Virus record (IMG/VR): IMGVR_UViG_3300028384_000669
Coordinates: 1-37,761 of that record
DNA: 37,761 nt
Strand: one strand, 5' to 3'
From: a virus
Both the position numbers and the translations under genes were made by a program. The stretch's first letter is position 1. Every line of letters starts with the position of its first letter. Under the pieces are notes generated by a model. That model searched no databases and was not told the origin of the DNA. It saw nothing but the letters and a program-made list of their open reading frames with translations. Positions 7,306-14,635 of the stretch are shown one piece after another.

Positions 7306-7569
7306 GTGTGCGACTGCGAACAGCCCGACCCACGACGAAGCGACCCGAACGAGTGCTTCCTTTGTGGGGAACCTTTGTCGGAAAAGCAACTCTTCAACGA
7401 ATTGCTTAGCGAATCCGAATATGTGAAACACCTTGAATCTCGTGTGGCTGACCTTGAAGCCATCCTTGATGACCTTCCAAAAATGACTGCCCTATACCAA
7501 GCCGTGAAGGAAATTCAAGAGCAGTATGAAAAACCGGGCATGACCTTTTCCCACTATCTCGTAGGTTGA
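7306..7569 (+). CDS. Small protein with N-terminal zinc motif and coiled coil
   Basis: An 87-residue protein starting at GTG 7306, 4 nt after the previous stop, with GGAAGTGAT just upstream. The N-terminus has C-D-C and, 13 residues later, C-F-L-C-G, a likely zinc knuckle. Residues about 24-75 form a heptad-like helix (SEYVKHLESRVADLEAILDDL). This combination suggests a dimeric adaptor that docks on nucleic acid or a replisome partner. The gene lies between the RecA-like ATPase and the clamp with only 4-nt spacers, so it probably belongs to the same operon. No known family is recognised. Confidence 0.6.
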   Translation: MCDCEQPDPRRSDPNECFLCGEPLSEKQLFNELLSESEYVKHLESRVADLEAILDDLPKMTALYQAVKEIQEQYEKPGMTFSHYLVG

Positions 7570-7573
7570 TAAC

Positions 7574-8404
7574 ATGACAACAATAAGCATCAGCAATACC
7601 ACCCTCAAGCGCATGTTGAACATCAGCAAGCGCAAGCAGACCGTCAACGGCAAACAGCAATCGCAGGTTGAATCCTGTGTCTTGGTGTGCGACGGAAGCA
7701 AGGCGAGAATCACGAGCCTTACCCGTGATTTGACGGGTCTTACCGAAGTTGTTGGTGATTGTGGCGGGGCGGGAACCATTCCCATCCCCGACATTGACCG
7801 TGTTCTCGGTGTCCTTTCTCTCCACGGCGAGAACATTACCATTCGCTATGGGGACAACAAATTGCGCTTCAAGTCCACAGGCAAGCAAACCACACTTGAC
7901 GCTTCTTTTGAGGCAAAAGCATTCTCGCATAGTCAAGAAACCATCAATGATTTCAGTTTGCGCTCGGAATCACTCGCAAACAAAATTGACCCCGTTATGG
8001 GCATCTACACCAAAGGCGATGGAACCAAGCAACATTCGTTCTGTGCTTTTTCGGTAAATGTAGCCGACCTCTACGACGCTTGCCGTTGCGACACCATCAA
8101 CGGTCAACGCCTCAACCGCTACACCTTCAAGGTTGATTTGGAAGAAACACTTGAGATTGAGGTGACTGTTGGCGACCCGACGCTCGGACAAACAACCAGC
8201 ACGATACCTCTTGAGAACGCAGGGACGAAGCCCGACACGGCTTTCACTTGGGATTTTGACGGTGGACTTGACGAATTGTTCAAGGGTTTTACCGGCAAAG
8301 CAACTTTGCATTTCTTTGACTTCCGTGAACACGGTCAAGGCATCCGCTTCGCTGTTTCTTTCGGACACGGAGAATGGGCTTGGGCGGCAGGAGTCTTGAA
8401 TTGA
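7574..8404 (+). CDS. Putative DNA sliding clamp (PCNA-like)
   Basis: A 276-residue protein with the texture of a DNA clamp: repeated beta-alpha-beta-beta-beta units, including a helix-strand start (SISNTTLKRMLNIS), a regular strand pair (ENITIRYGDNKLRFKS) and two similar halves separated near residue 140. Archaeal PCNA is about 245-250 residues, so it is slightly long. A clamp is expected beside a clamp loader and PolB, and no other candidate is in the window. The primary-sequence similarity is weak, so the call rests on secondary-structure pattern plus context; a structure prediction would settle it. ATG 7574 follows GGTTGAT at 3-4 nt. It is followed by the structured noncoding stretch at 8405-8524. 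Confidence 0.55.
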   Translation: MTTISISNTTLKRMLNISKRKQTVNGKQQSQVESCVLVCDGSKARITSLTRDLTGLTEVVGDCGGAGTIPIPDIDRVLGVLSLHGENITIRYGDNKLRFKSTGKQTTLDASFEAKAFSHSQETINDFSLRSESLANKIDPVMGIYTKGDGTKQHSFCAFSVNVADLYDACRCDTINGQRLNRYTFKVDLEETLEIEVTVGDPTLGQTTSTIPLENAGTKPDTAFTWDFDGGLDELFKGFTGKATLHFFDFREHGQGIRFAVSFGHGEWAWAAGVLN

Positions 8405-8436
8405 ACATCATGGGGGTTTTACACAGGTTCACCACC

Positions 8437-8494
8437 AAAGGCGCATAGTGTCCTCCATGTGTGGAGGGGGTCGGTTTTTCCCTCTCGCGCCTTT
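8437..8494 (+). other. Nested inverted repeats in the longest spacer
   Basis: The 120-nt spacer 8405-8524 has no supported gene. It contains an outer 8-bp inverted repeat AAAGGCGC (8437-8444) / GCGCCTTT (8487-8494). Inside is a perfect 6-bp hairpin CCTCCA-TGTG-TGGAGG (8452-8467), followed by GGTTTTT. A competing pairing GAGGG (8464-8468) / CCCTC (8480-8484) overlaps the inner hairpin. A GGGGG (8412-8416) and a CCCCC (8496-8500) flank the whole. It may be a terminator for the clamp operon, a structured RNA, or a replication-control element. Which one cannot be told from the sequence. Confidence 0.5.
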
Positions 8495-8524
8495 GCCCCC
8501 GCCTGTTGTTTTTGGGTTGATTTT

Positions 8525-8848
8525 ATGGTAGAAGCACAGAAGGTTAGGAATGGCACTATGAAATTACTCACCAACGAGCAGGTCGAAGTGTTGCTTGAAA
8601 GGATGGGGAAGCGACCATCTATGCGTCGTGTTTATCTCAAGTTGGCTTGTCTCGCTGTTCTCAAATATGATGCGGAAGGGCGATACCTCAATGCCACACA
8701 AATAACAGATTTAGCAGAAAAGTATTTGCCGAAAACGGTTGGTATGACGGCTCAACAAGTCGGAACAATTTTGGGAACGATGTCCCGAATGAAAATCGTG
8801 AATCGTTCTTACAACCGACCTCATACCTATTGGTGGAGGGATGACTGA
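8525..8848 (+). CDS. Winged-helix DNA-binding protein
   Basis: A 107-residue protein whose body reads as a winged helix: LKLACLAVLKYDAEGRYLNA as a first helix and turn, TQITDLAEKYLP as a second helix, TAQQVGTILGTMSRM as a recognition helix, and a basic aromatic wing (IVNRSYNRPHTYWWRD). It is likely a transcription regulator acting on viral or host promoters. ATG 8525 follows GGGTTGAT at 4 nt. ATG 8558 is an alternative and would remove 11 residues before MKLLTNEQ. The frame is open further upstream into the inverted repeats, but that region gives an implausible N-terminus. The stop overlaps the next ATG (TGATG), linking it to a zinc-ribbon microprotein. Confidence 0.65.
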   Translation: MVEAQKVRNGTMKLLTNEQVEVLLERMGKRPSMRRVYLKLACLAVLKYDAEGRYLNATQITDLAEKYLPKTVGMTAQQVGTILGTMSRMKIVNRSYNRPHTYWWRDD

Positions 8849-8976
8849 TGTGGTATGACTGTTATTCTTGTGGTAAAAGAAAACATACCTCGTGGACAAA
8901 GAAGAATCCACCAACGAAGTGCGCTCGTTGTTGCCGTTTGGAAAGGGAGGGTCGTCTTGAGCCGTCGTCCTCGTAA
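8848..8976 (+). CDS. Zinc-ribbon microprotein (42 aa)
   Basis: A 42-residue frame starting in the stop codon of the winged-helix gene. It has C-Y-S-C-G at residues 5-9 and C-A-R-C-C at 25-29 with a lysine-rich linker between them, typical of a small zinc ribbon, and a serine-rich end. The alternative frame over the same bases (from 8855) would destroy both cysteine pairs. Probably made together with the upstream regulator. No target is known. Confidence 0.6.
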   Translation: MWYDCYSCGKRKHTSWTKKNPPTKCARCCRLEREGRLEPSSS

Positions 8977-9094
8977 GTGTCTCCGCCGTTGCACGGGTTG
9001 TCAAATGGAGAAGGTGACTTCCATGACCAATCACAAATTTATGACTAACGGCGTGAGGAAACAGTGCGGAATTTTTCGGGTAGCAGACCGTTGA
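8957..9094 (+). CDS. Small basic cysteine-containing protein (45 aa), TTG start
   Basis: A 45-residue frame starting at TTG 8957, 5 nt after GGGAGGG, overlapping the preceding microprotein by 20 nt in another frame. It is very basic (RRPRKCLRRC at the start) and holds C-x3-C-x2-C followed later by QCGIF, which could form an irregular zinc site. The next gene has its own promoter just downstream. Support is moderate because the start is not ATG and the frame is short. Confidence 0.4.
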   Translation: MSRRPRKCLRRCTGCQMEKVTSMTNHKFMTNGVRKQCGIFRVADR

Positions 9095-9104
9095 GTATTC
9101 AAGG

Positions 9105-9115
9105 GTTTTATATTG
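9105..9115 (+). promoter_or_regulatory. TATA box upstream of the HTH gene
   Basis: GTTTTATATTG, centred about 27 nt before ATG 9137, which suggests a leaderless mRNA and decides this ATG over the in-frame TTG 9113 that overlaps the box itself. Confidence 0.5.
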
Positions 9116-9136
9116 GTCGTAAGCGTGGGTCGTAGC

Positions 9137-9442
9137 ATGGTCAAGGTGCGCGACCCCGAAAGCGGCGAATATGTTGATTTGGGAGAAATCGTTCTCCACG
9201 ATGTAGGAACCGAACGACACGAATTAGAAAGCGGCGATAATGTTATTGTCGTAGAAATAAAGCACTTCATCAAGCCCGCTAAACCACTGTATCACCGTAA
9301 GGATTGGTTGGAAGAGGAATACATCGGCAAGAATCGCACGATGGCGGAGATTGCTGGACAATTCGGAATCACGCCGATGAGCATCCACCAATGGCTCGGT
9401 AAGCACGGCATCCCCACCCGTCCCCGTGGACGGCGCACATGA
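9137..9442 (+). CDS. Helix-turn-helix protein upstream of polB
   Basis: A 101-residue protein. The N-terminal half is strand-rich (VRDPESGEYVDLGEIVLHD ... DNVIVVEI). The C-terminal third is a homeodomain-like helix-turn-helix: DWLEEEYI, then TMAEIAGQFG, then TPMSIHQWLGKHGI, ending in a basic arm PTRPRGRR. This is the arrangement of HTH units in phage and archaeal DNA-binding proteins that read a specific site. It lies immediately before the palindromic-type promoter of polB, so it could control that promoter. The start is chosen from the TATA spacing. Confidence 0.65.
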   Translation: MVKVRDPESGEYVDLGEIVLHDVGTERHELESGDNVIVVEIKHFIKPAKPLYHRKDWLEEEYIGKNRTMAEIAGQFGITPMSIHQWLGKHGIPTRPRGRRT

Positions 9443-9443
9443 A

Positions 9444-9455
9444 ACCCTTATAAGC
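9444..9455 (+). promoter_or_regulatory. TATA box of the polB operon
   Basis: ACCCTTATAAGC, centred about 26 nt before ATG 9476, so the polB mRNA is probably leaderless. It shares the CCTTATAAG core with the promoters at 3526 and 13563. Confidence 0.6.
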
Positions 9456-9475
9456 CTGCACGCTTAGGGTGTTAC

Positions 9476-11701
9476 ATGATTGTTGAGCAAGTCGGACGCA
9501 ACGATGTGTTGGTTCGCTATCGTAATGTCAAGGGCAAGCGACAGCAAACCAAAATCACAGACAGGCTTCCTTACCTTTACCTTCGGGATGAGGATGCACA
9601 ATTCGTTGACGAGAAAAAGGAGGCGGGCTACACTGGCGTCTTTGGCGAATCCTTGACGAAGGTCACTTGCTACACGACGGACGCCGTTCGCAACCTTTCC
9701 AAGACAGGGCTAACATGGGAAGGCAACATCCCCTTCACGAATCAAGTCTTGACGGCTCGTGTGAAGGAGGGACGGAAGCCCTTTGCTTCCTACAATCATC
9801 GGGTTTGGTATCTTGACGGTGAATGGAAAACGGATAGCGGGCAAATCACCATGCTTACCGTGTTTGATAGTTTTACCGAAAATCTTTACTCTTGGGCGGT
9901 TCTGCCTCATGGTGTCTCTAAGGGTAAGTATTCTGCGTTGCTTGACGCGAACGACAACCGATACGAATACGACACGCCCGTTCTCGTCTTTGACACCGAG
10001 GCTGAATTGCTCACCCACTTCACAGCGTTCATGCGGAAGCAAGACCCCGACATCATCACGGGCTGGTATGTCGCTGGTGCTGACTTGAAGCAAATCATTG
10101 AGCGGTGCAACAAGGTGGGTGTTCGTGCATCTACCATGTCCCCCCTCAACCGCATTCGCTACGACTTCGGAGATTGGTCGCAACCCATCGTCGGACGGAA
10201 TGTCATTGACTTGCGCCTCGCCTTCACCAAACTTTGGGAATTGAAGAACGGCAAGTTGCCGAATTACAAGTTGGATGATGTCGCATGGGAATGTTTAGGG
10301 GAAAAGAAAACCGAGTTGCCCGATGGACACGACACCTACTATTCCGACCCGATTCTTTACCTTGAATACAACCGACAGGATGTGCGCCTGCTTCCCCGAC
10401 TGAACGGACTCGTCAATGCGTTGGACTATTTCATCGCCGTGCAACACATCGCTCAATGCGAAATCCGAAGCACCCCGTTTGTGACGCAGGTCTTTACCTG
10501 TCTTGCTTTGGGCGACCCGGAATTCAAGAAACAAATCCCGTCCAAGCCGATGTTTGACAAAGAGAATTACGACGGCGCAATCGTCATGGATGGCAAAAAG
10601 GGAATCTACCAAAACATCGGTATTTTTGATGTAAAAGCCATGTATCACAGCAACGCCGCTCTCCACAACATCTCGTGGGACACGCTCGGCCCAAAGGGTG
10701 CCGACTGCGGAAACGGGACGAAGTTTTCACAGGAGAAGAAGGGTTTGTTGGTGCGGCAGATGGACAACATGACCGTGCTACGCGACCACTACAAGCAACT
10801 GATGAAGGACGCTACAACGGACGAAGAACGGGTGCGCTACGACGCCCTACAATACGCCACGAAGTCCCTTGTTGCATCCATGTATGGCGTTGCTGGTGAT
10901 GCCAAGTATGGTCTGTATCACCCCGACATCGCCGCCGCAATCACTTTTACCTCAAGACAAACCTTGCTCAAGTTGAAAGAGGTTGCCGAGGACTTGGGCC
11001 ATCCCGTGGTCTACGGACACACTGACTCGGTGATGTGCAGGGTTCGGACTCCCGACGAAGGCGAGTTGTCGCTCTATGAAATAAACCGCCGTATGCACCC
11101 CATCATCGTGCAGTTTGAGAAGTGGTCGTCGTCGTTCATTCTCATGGAGAAGAATCGCTACGCTGGTCTTGTTTGTTGGACGGACGGGGAACACCACAAC
11201 CCCAAGCGGTATGTGAAAGGTATTGAGTTAAAACAAAACAGGATGCCAACCGTGATGAAGGAGTCAATGGGTAAAGTAATTGACGGCATTCTCGGCGGTT
11301 ATCACGAAGACCAAATCACCGACCCGCTGGTGAAGTCAATTGAAAGCATTATTAGCGGAAAGGTAAATGTTCTTGATTTGTGCATGAAGGGCAAATTGAA
11401 GAAGAATCTCAGCGAATACCGTAGCGTGAGCGGCATGGCCGCAGGCGCACAATGGGCGAACAGAACGCTCGGCAAGGGTTATCGTGCTGGTGATGATTTT
11501 CTCGTAACGATTGACCCGAAGGGCCAATACCTCGCTTTTGACGACCCGAAGGACATTGAGGGAATCGCTGAAATCGGCTATCGCACGATGGTTGAGCGAT
11601 TCATCATAAACCGTGTTCAACCGTATTATGATGTAGCGGGGTGGGACATTTCCCCGTTGTATCGCGCTGTTGAAGGCAAATCAAAGGTGGCTTGGTTATG
11701 A
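9476..11701 (+). CDS. polB: Family B DNA polymerase with 3'-5' exonuclease
   Basis: The replicative polymerase, 741 residues. Exonuclease motifs: Exo I as D114-x-E116, Exo II around TGW with D203, Exo III as Y298...D302. The Y-x-G-A element is EYDGAIV (364-370). Polymerase motif A is DVKAMYHS (385-392), motif B is KSLVASMYG (463-471), motif C is YGHTDS (513-518), and KRYVKGIELK follows as the K-x-Y region. Two residues are unusual: alanine for the usual asparagine in motif B and histidine for the first aspartate of DTDS; the metal-binding second aspartate is kept. There is no TPR insertion typical of protein-primed enzymes, so it should extend primers from the encoded primase with the clamp. 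The stop overlaps the methyltransferase ATG. Confidence 0.96.
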   Translation: MIVEQVGRNDVLVRYRNVKGKRQQTKITDRLPYLYLRDEDAQFVDEKKEAGYTGVFGESLTKVTCYTTDAVRNLSKTGLTWEGNIPFTNQVLTARVKEGRKPFASYNHRVWYLDGEWKTDSGQITMLTVFDSFTENLYSWAVLPHGVSKGKYSALLDANDNRYEYDTPVLVFDTEAELLTHFTAFMRKQDPDIITGWYVAGADLKQIIERCNKVGVRASTMSPLNRIRYDFGDWSQPIVGRNVIDLRLAFTKLWELKNGKLPNYKLDDVAWECLGEKKTELPDGHDTYYSDPILYLEYNRQDVRLLPRLNGLVNALDYFIAVQHIAQCEIRSTPFVTQVFTCLALGDPEFKKQIPSKPMFDKENYDGAIVMDGKKGIYQNIGIFDVKAMYHSNAALHNISWDTLGPKGADCGNGTKFSQEKKGLLVRQMDNMTVLRDHYKQLMKDATTDEERVRYDALQYATKSLVASMYGVAGDAKYGLYHPDIAAAITFTSRQTLLKLKEVAEDLGHPVVYGHTDSVMCRVRTPDEGELSLYEINRRMHPIIVQFEKWSSSFILMEKNRYAGLVCWTDGEHHNPKRYVKGIELKQNRMPTVMKESMGKVIDGILGGYHEDQITDPLVKSIESIISGKVNVLDLCMKGKLKKNLSEYRSVSGMAAGAQWANRTLGKGYRAGDDFLVTIDPKGQYLAFDDPKDIEGIAEIGYRTMVERFIINRVQPYYDVAGWDISPLYRAVEGKSKVAWL

Positions 11702-12897
11702 GATTGTTTGAAGGCAATTGTTTGGATGTGTTGAAGGGACTACCCGACGACTCGGTTGATAGCATCGTCACCGACCCACCCTATGGTCTTTCTTTTATGG
11801 GAAAGAAATGGGATTACGATGTTCCCTCGGTGGAGATATGGCGTGAATGTCTCCGTGTGTTGAAGCCCGGAGGACACCTGCTGGCCTTCGCTGGTTCACG
11901 CACCTATCACCGCCTCGTGGTCAATGTTGAGGACGCAGGCTTTGAGATTCGTGACCAAATCATGTGGGTCTATGGTTCGGGCTTCCCGAAGTCTCATAAC
12001 ATCGGAAAGGCAGTAGATAAGAAGTTGGGTAATGATAGGGTGGTGGTCGGCTCATCAAGAGCGGGAAGTAAAGAAAGAAATGGATACAAAGGTGATATGG
12101 CGATAATGCCATTTGAAACTGAAAGTATAGACTTGGCAGTCACCAAAGGCACATCACAATGGGAAGGTTGGGGTTCAGCCCTCAAACCCGCCCATGAGCC
12201 TATTGTCGTCGCCCGTAAGCCCCTCATCGGCACGCTCGTTGAGAATGTGCTTGAGCATGGGACAGGTGGCTTGAACATTGATGGTTGCCGCATCGGCACG
12301 GAGATTGTCGGGTGGGGCGGCGGTGGACGCAACGGCGACACGGCGACGGCTGGTGCTTCAAGGGGCGGAGAGCAGGGTGGCTACAACTACGATGCTGGCG
12401 AGGCTCGTCCCGTTCAAGGTCGCTTTCCTGCCAATTTCATTCATGATGGCTCGGATGAAGTCGTGAGCCTGTTTCCCGAAGAAAACGCCCGATTCTTCTA
12501 TTGCGCCAAAGCGAGCAAGTCCGAGCGCAACGCTGGACTTGAAGCGTTTGAGGACAAAAAGTCTCAACACAACGCAGGTGGTATTGGGAGAAAAGTAAGT
12601 GTGGAGAAGCGACTTGAGCAGGGCAAGGAGAACGCCCCAATGATGAAGAACATCCACCCAACCGTGAAGCCTGTGGACTTGATGAAGTATTTGTGCCGCT
12701 TGGTCACGCCACCGCAAGGCGTTGTGCTTGACCCATTCATGGGAAGCGGCACGACGGGTATAGCCGCTAAGGTTGAAGGGTTTGATTTTATCGGAATAGA
12801 AATGGATGCTGAATACCTCGCCATAGCAGAAGCCCGAATCGGACATTGGGTTGAGGAGGTAGAGACTACCTACAAGACGCTTCACGATTGGCTTTGA
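11698..12897 (+). CDS. DNA methyltransferase, N6-adenine/N4-cytosine class, beta order
   Basis: A 399-residue amino-methyltransferase using S-adenosylmethionine. The catalytic motif IV TDPPYG is at 25-30 and the cofactor motif I DPFMGSGTT is at 345-353, so motif IV precedes motif I as in the beta class. Between them lies a variable, glycine-rich region (about residues 195-290) that would hold the target-recognition domain, and the conserved HPTVKPVDLMKYL element comes just before motif I. ATG 11698 overlaps the polB stop by 4 nt with AAGGTGG upstream; an in-frame TTG 11692 is less likely. No partner endonuclease is present, so it probably modifies viral DNA for protection from host restriction or to mark replication. 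Confidence 0.93.
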   Translation: MRLFEGNCLDVLKGLPDDSVDSIVTDPPYGLSFMGKKWDYDVPSVEIWRECLRVLKPGGHLLAFAGSRTYHRLVVNVEDAGFEIRDQIMWVYGSGFPKSHNIGKAVDKKLGNDRVVVGSSRAGSKERNGYKGDMAIMPFETESIDLAVTKGTSQWEGWGSALKPAHEPIVVARKPLIGTLVENVLEHGTGGLNIDGCRIGTEIVGWGGGGRNGDTATAGASRGGEQGGYNYDAGEARPVQGRFPANFIHDGSDEVVSLFPEENARFFYCAKASKSERNAGLEAFEDKKSQHNAGGIGRKVSVEKRLEQGKENAPMMKNIHPTVKPVDLMKYLCRLVTPPQGVVLDPFMGSGTTGIAAKVEGFDFIGIEMDAEYLAIAEARIGHWVEEVETTYKTLHDWL

Positions 12898-12900
12898 ACA

Positions 12901-12911
12901 GGTTTATATTG
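12901..12911 (+). promoter_or_regulatory. TATA box upstream of the 12941 gene
   Basis: GGTTTATATTG just after the methyltransferase stop. A start site about 26 nt later leaves a leader of roughly 8-10 nt containing GAAGGGAC before ATG 12941. Confidence 0.45.
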
Positions 12912-12940
12912 TGTGCAGGTATGGAGAGGGATGAAGGGAC

Positions 12941-13258
12941 ATGAACGGTGTGCGTCCACAAAAGAAATTAAGCCAAAACCAATTGACAAATGCGTTAGTT
13001 GAGTTGAACGGGAGGCTTGAGCGTCTGTCAATGGCTGTCGGCCAAGATATGCAACGAACCAACATTCTGTTGTTCACGCTTTTGAAGGAGTTGGGTAAGG
13101 CCGAAGAAGTCAAGTGTGAATCATGCGACACAATCAATATGCGTCCCATCCTAACCGGCATTGAAGTCAACCCCATGTGTGTTGAATGTGGGGCTCGCAT
13201 TGACCCGCTTCCCCAAGAGGCGTTCAACGGCGAAATGATGGACGACTCCGAGGAATAA
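12941..13258 (+). CDS. Coiled-coil zinc-ribbon protein
   Basis: A 105-residue protein. Residues about 10-55 are a helical, heptad-rich segment (LTNALVELNGRLERLSMAV and RTNILLFTLLKELG), followed by a zinc ribbon with CESC (about 59-62) and CVEC (about 80-83), and an acidic tail (MMDDSEE). It has its own TATA box after the methyltransferase. The layout suggests an oligomeric adaptor that contacts nucleic acid or RNA polymerase. No named family is recognised. Confidence 0.65.
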   Translation: MNGVRPQKKLSQNQLTNALVELNGRLERLSMAVGQDMQRTNILLFTLLKELGKAEEVKCESCDTINMRPILTGIEVNPMCVECGARIDPLPQEAFNGEMMDDSEE

Positions 13259-13288
13259 TTTAAACGACAAAAATAATGTGGTGATATT

Positions 13289-13564
13289 ATGCGATTCATT
13301 GTAGGTTCGTCCAATGTTGCAGATGTTGAAGCCGCCGTCAAGGAACATGGCGCGGAATCCGTGTATTGGCTTACCGACGGCACCCGTGGCAGAGATGCCG
13401 CCCGTGCTGGTCTTGACCGCAACCATCTCCTCTCAATCCAAAACCTCGGCAGTATGAAAGCAACGCTTGAATTGTTCGGTGAGGGTTGGGAAGAATGTTC
13501 GTGCCACACCAAAGCGGCCCCCAAGCCCAAGTCCAAGAAATCGGCCAAGAAAGCCGAAGAGTAA
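13289..13564 (+). CDS. Unknown protein with lysine-rich tail
   Basis: A 91-residue protein. The first 70 residues look like a small alpha/beta domain (RFIVGSSNVADVEAAVKEHG, SVYWLTDG). The end is a low-complexity basic tail, KPKSKKSAKKAEE, reminiscent of DNA-coating tails. GGTGAT lies 4 nt before ATG 13289, and an AT-rich TATA-like TAATTTAAAC is centred about 28 nt upstream. A nucleic-acid-binding role is a guess from the tail alone. Confidence 0.6.
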   Translation: MRFIVGSSNVADVEAAVKEHGAESVYWLTDGTRGRDAARAGLDRNHLLSIQNLGSMKATLELFGEGWEECSCHTKAAPKPKSKKSAKKAEE

Positions 13565-13578
13565 GCCTTATAAGGCTT
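13563..13578 (+). promoter_or_regulatory. Perfect 16-bp palindromic TATA promoter
   Basis: AAGCCTTATAAGGCTT is its own reverse complement and is centred about 26 nt before ATG 13596. The promoters at 3526, 6340 and 9444 match one or both halves. The symmetry could let a dimeric regulator cover the TATA box. Confidence 0.6.
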
Positions 13579-13595
13579 CAAACCTATGGTAAATC

Positions 13596-14498
13596 ATGGG
13601 AGAGGCGAAGCGCACATCTACATACGACCCGACGAAGGTCACGGACGAAATGGTGCTACGCGTTAGCAAGTCGTCCTACAACAACTATGCTATGTGCCCC
13701 CGCCAGTATTGGTGGAACAAAATCGCTTTGCCCGACATGGACATACCGTCCAGCGAAGCCGCCATCCGTGGAACGGCGATTCACCAAGTCATGGAGGATG
13801 GTCTGCGTGAGTTGTCCGTTGACAAGACCTGCAACATCATGCCCGATGTGATGATGGACACCGCCTTCAACAAACACGCCATCGCTCAAGGTGTGCAGAC
13901 CGAGACTGGTGTGGACGCTATGCGTGAAATCCTTGAAGCGATTGCCGAAGAATGGGGACACATTGAGATTGTTGAATTGGAGGATAAGCATGTTCACCCA
14001 TACACCATCAGCGTCTTGACCGACGACGGCGAAATACACTATCCTGTTGAATTGGTTGGGATGATTGACGGTGTGTTCCGACACCCCGATGGACACCTTG
14101 TTGTCGTTGAATTGAAGACCGGCAACGCCAACTCATCCAAGTTGTCAAGAACTCGTGGCGAGTTGTGCTTTTACCGCAAACTTCTCATGCTCAAGGGCTA
14201 CGACGAACCGACTCACTTCTTGACGATTTTCCCCGACGCCGACAACCCCGACTTCCTCATGTCGTTGATGGGTAAGCGCAACACCGAAGTCTACATGGGA
14301 GACTCACAGGGCTTGGCCGTGTATGAGGTCGTCGGCACCCGAAGCATCAATGCGATGGAGAAAAAGTTAAGCAACGCCGTTCACGGTATTATGACTCAAG
14401 AATGGCCTATCAAGTGGAACGATTATTTCTGCACGCAATGGTGTGAGTTTCATTTGTCGTGCAACGAAGAATTACTTGGAATCGGTGATGCAATATGA
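13596..14498 (+). CDS. Cas4/RecB-family nuclease with Fe-S-type cysteines
   Basis: A 300-residue PD-(D/E)xK nuclease of the Cas4/RecB group. Visible elements in order: C34 in CPRQYW, H63 in RGTAIHQ, D158 in GMIDG, E172-L-K174 in VVELKTG, and the E-L-C-F-Y element (189-193) in the place of the usual QxxxY. The end has C279, C283 and C289 which, with C34, would hold a 4Fe-4S cluster as in Cas4 and AddB. It would degrade or trim DNA ends during recombination or DNA processing. No Cas1, Cas2 or CRISPR array is nearby, so this is a stand-alone viral nuclease. The mRNA is probably leaderless from the palindromic promoter. The stop overlaps the next zinc-ribbon ATG by 4 nt. Confidence 0.88.
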   Translation: MGEAKRTSTYDPTKVTDEMVLRVSKSSYNNYAMCPRQYWWNKIALPDMDIPSSEAAIRGTAIHQVMEDGLRELSVDKTCNIMPDVMMDTAFNKHAIAQGVQTETGVDAMREILEAIAEEWGHIEIVELEDKHVHPYTISVLTDDGEIHYPVELVGMIDGVFRHPDGHLVVVELKTGNANSSKLSRTRGELCFYRKLLMLKGYDEPTHFLTIFPDADNPDFLMSLMGKRNTEVYMGDSQGLAVYEVVGTRSINAMEKKLSNAVHGIMTQEWPIKWNDYFCTQWCEFHLSCNEELLGIGDAI

Positions 14499-14635
14499 AT
14501 GGATGTCCGAAGTGCGATAGTGGGAATGTTCAAGTTGAAGTGATGTGGCGAGTGACCGGCAAGGAAGGCGATGCACCCGCACAATTAGATGTAGCAGAGT
14601 GCAAGGATTGTGGACACCGATGGCCGCTGGACTAA
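14495..14635 (+). CDS. Zinc-ribbon microprotein (46 aa) before the primase
   Basis: A 46-residue frame starting in the stop of the nuclease gene. It carries C-P-K-C at residues 4-7 and C-K-D-C-G-H at 36-41 with a strand-rich middle (NVQVEVMWRV), closely resembling the TFIIS/RPB9-type zinc ribbon spacing. It overlaps the primase start by 16 nt. A role in primase or RNA polymerase contact would fit the position, without direct evidence. Confidence 0.65.
   Translation: MNGCPKCDSGNVQVEVMWRVTGKEGDAPAQLDVAECKDCGHRWPLD

Noticed and set aside
9476-11701. Protein-primed PolB
   Set aside because: No TPR-type insertion lies between motifs A and B, and a primase, clamp loader and clamp-like protein are encoded nearby.
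14545-14619. Primase start at ATG 14545
   Set aside because: The extra residues read in another frame through the zinc-ribbon gene, and no ribosome-binding site precedes them.
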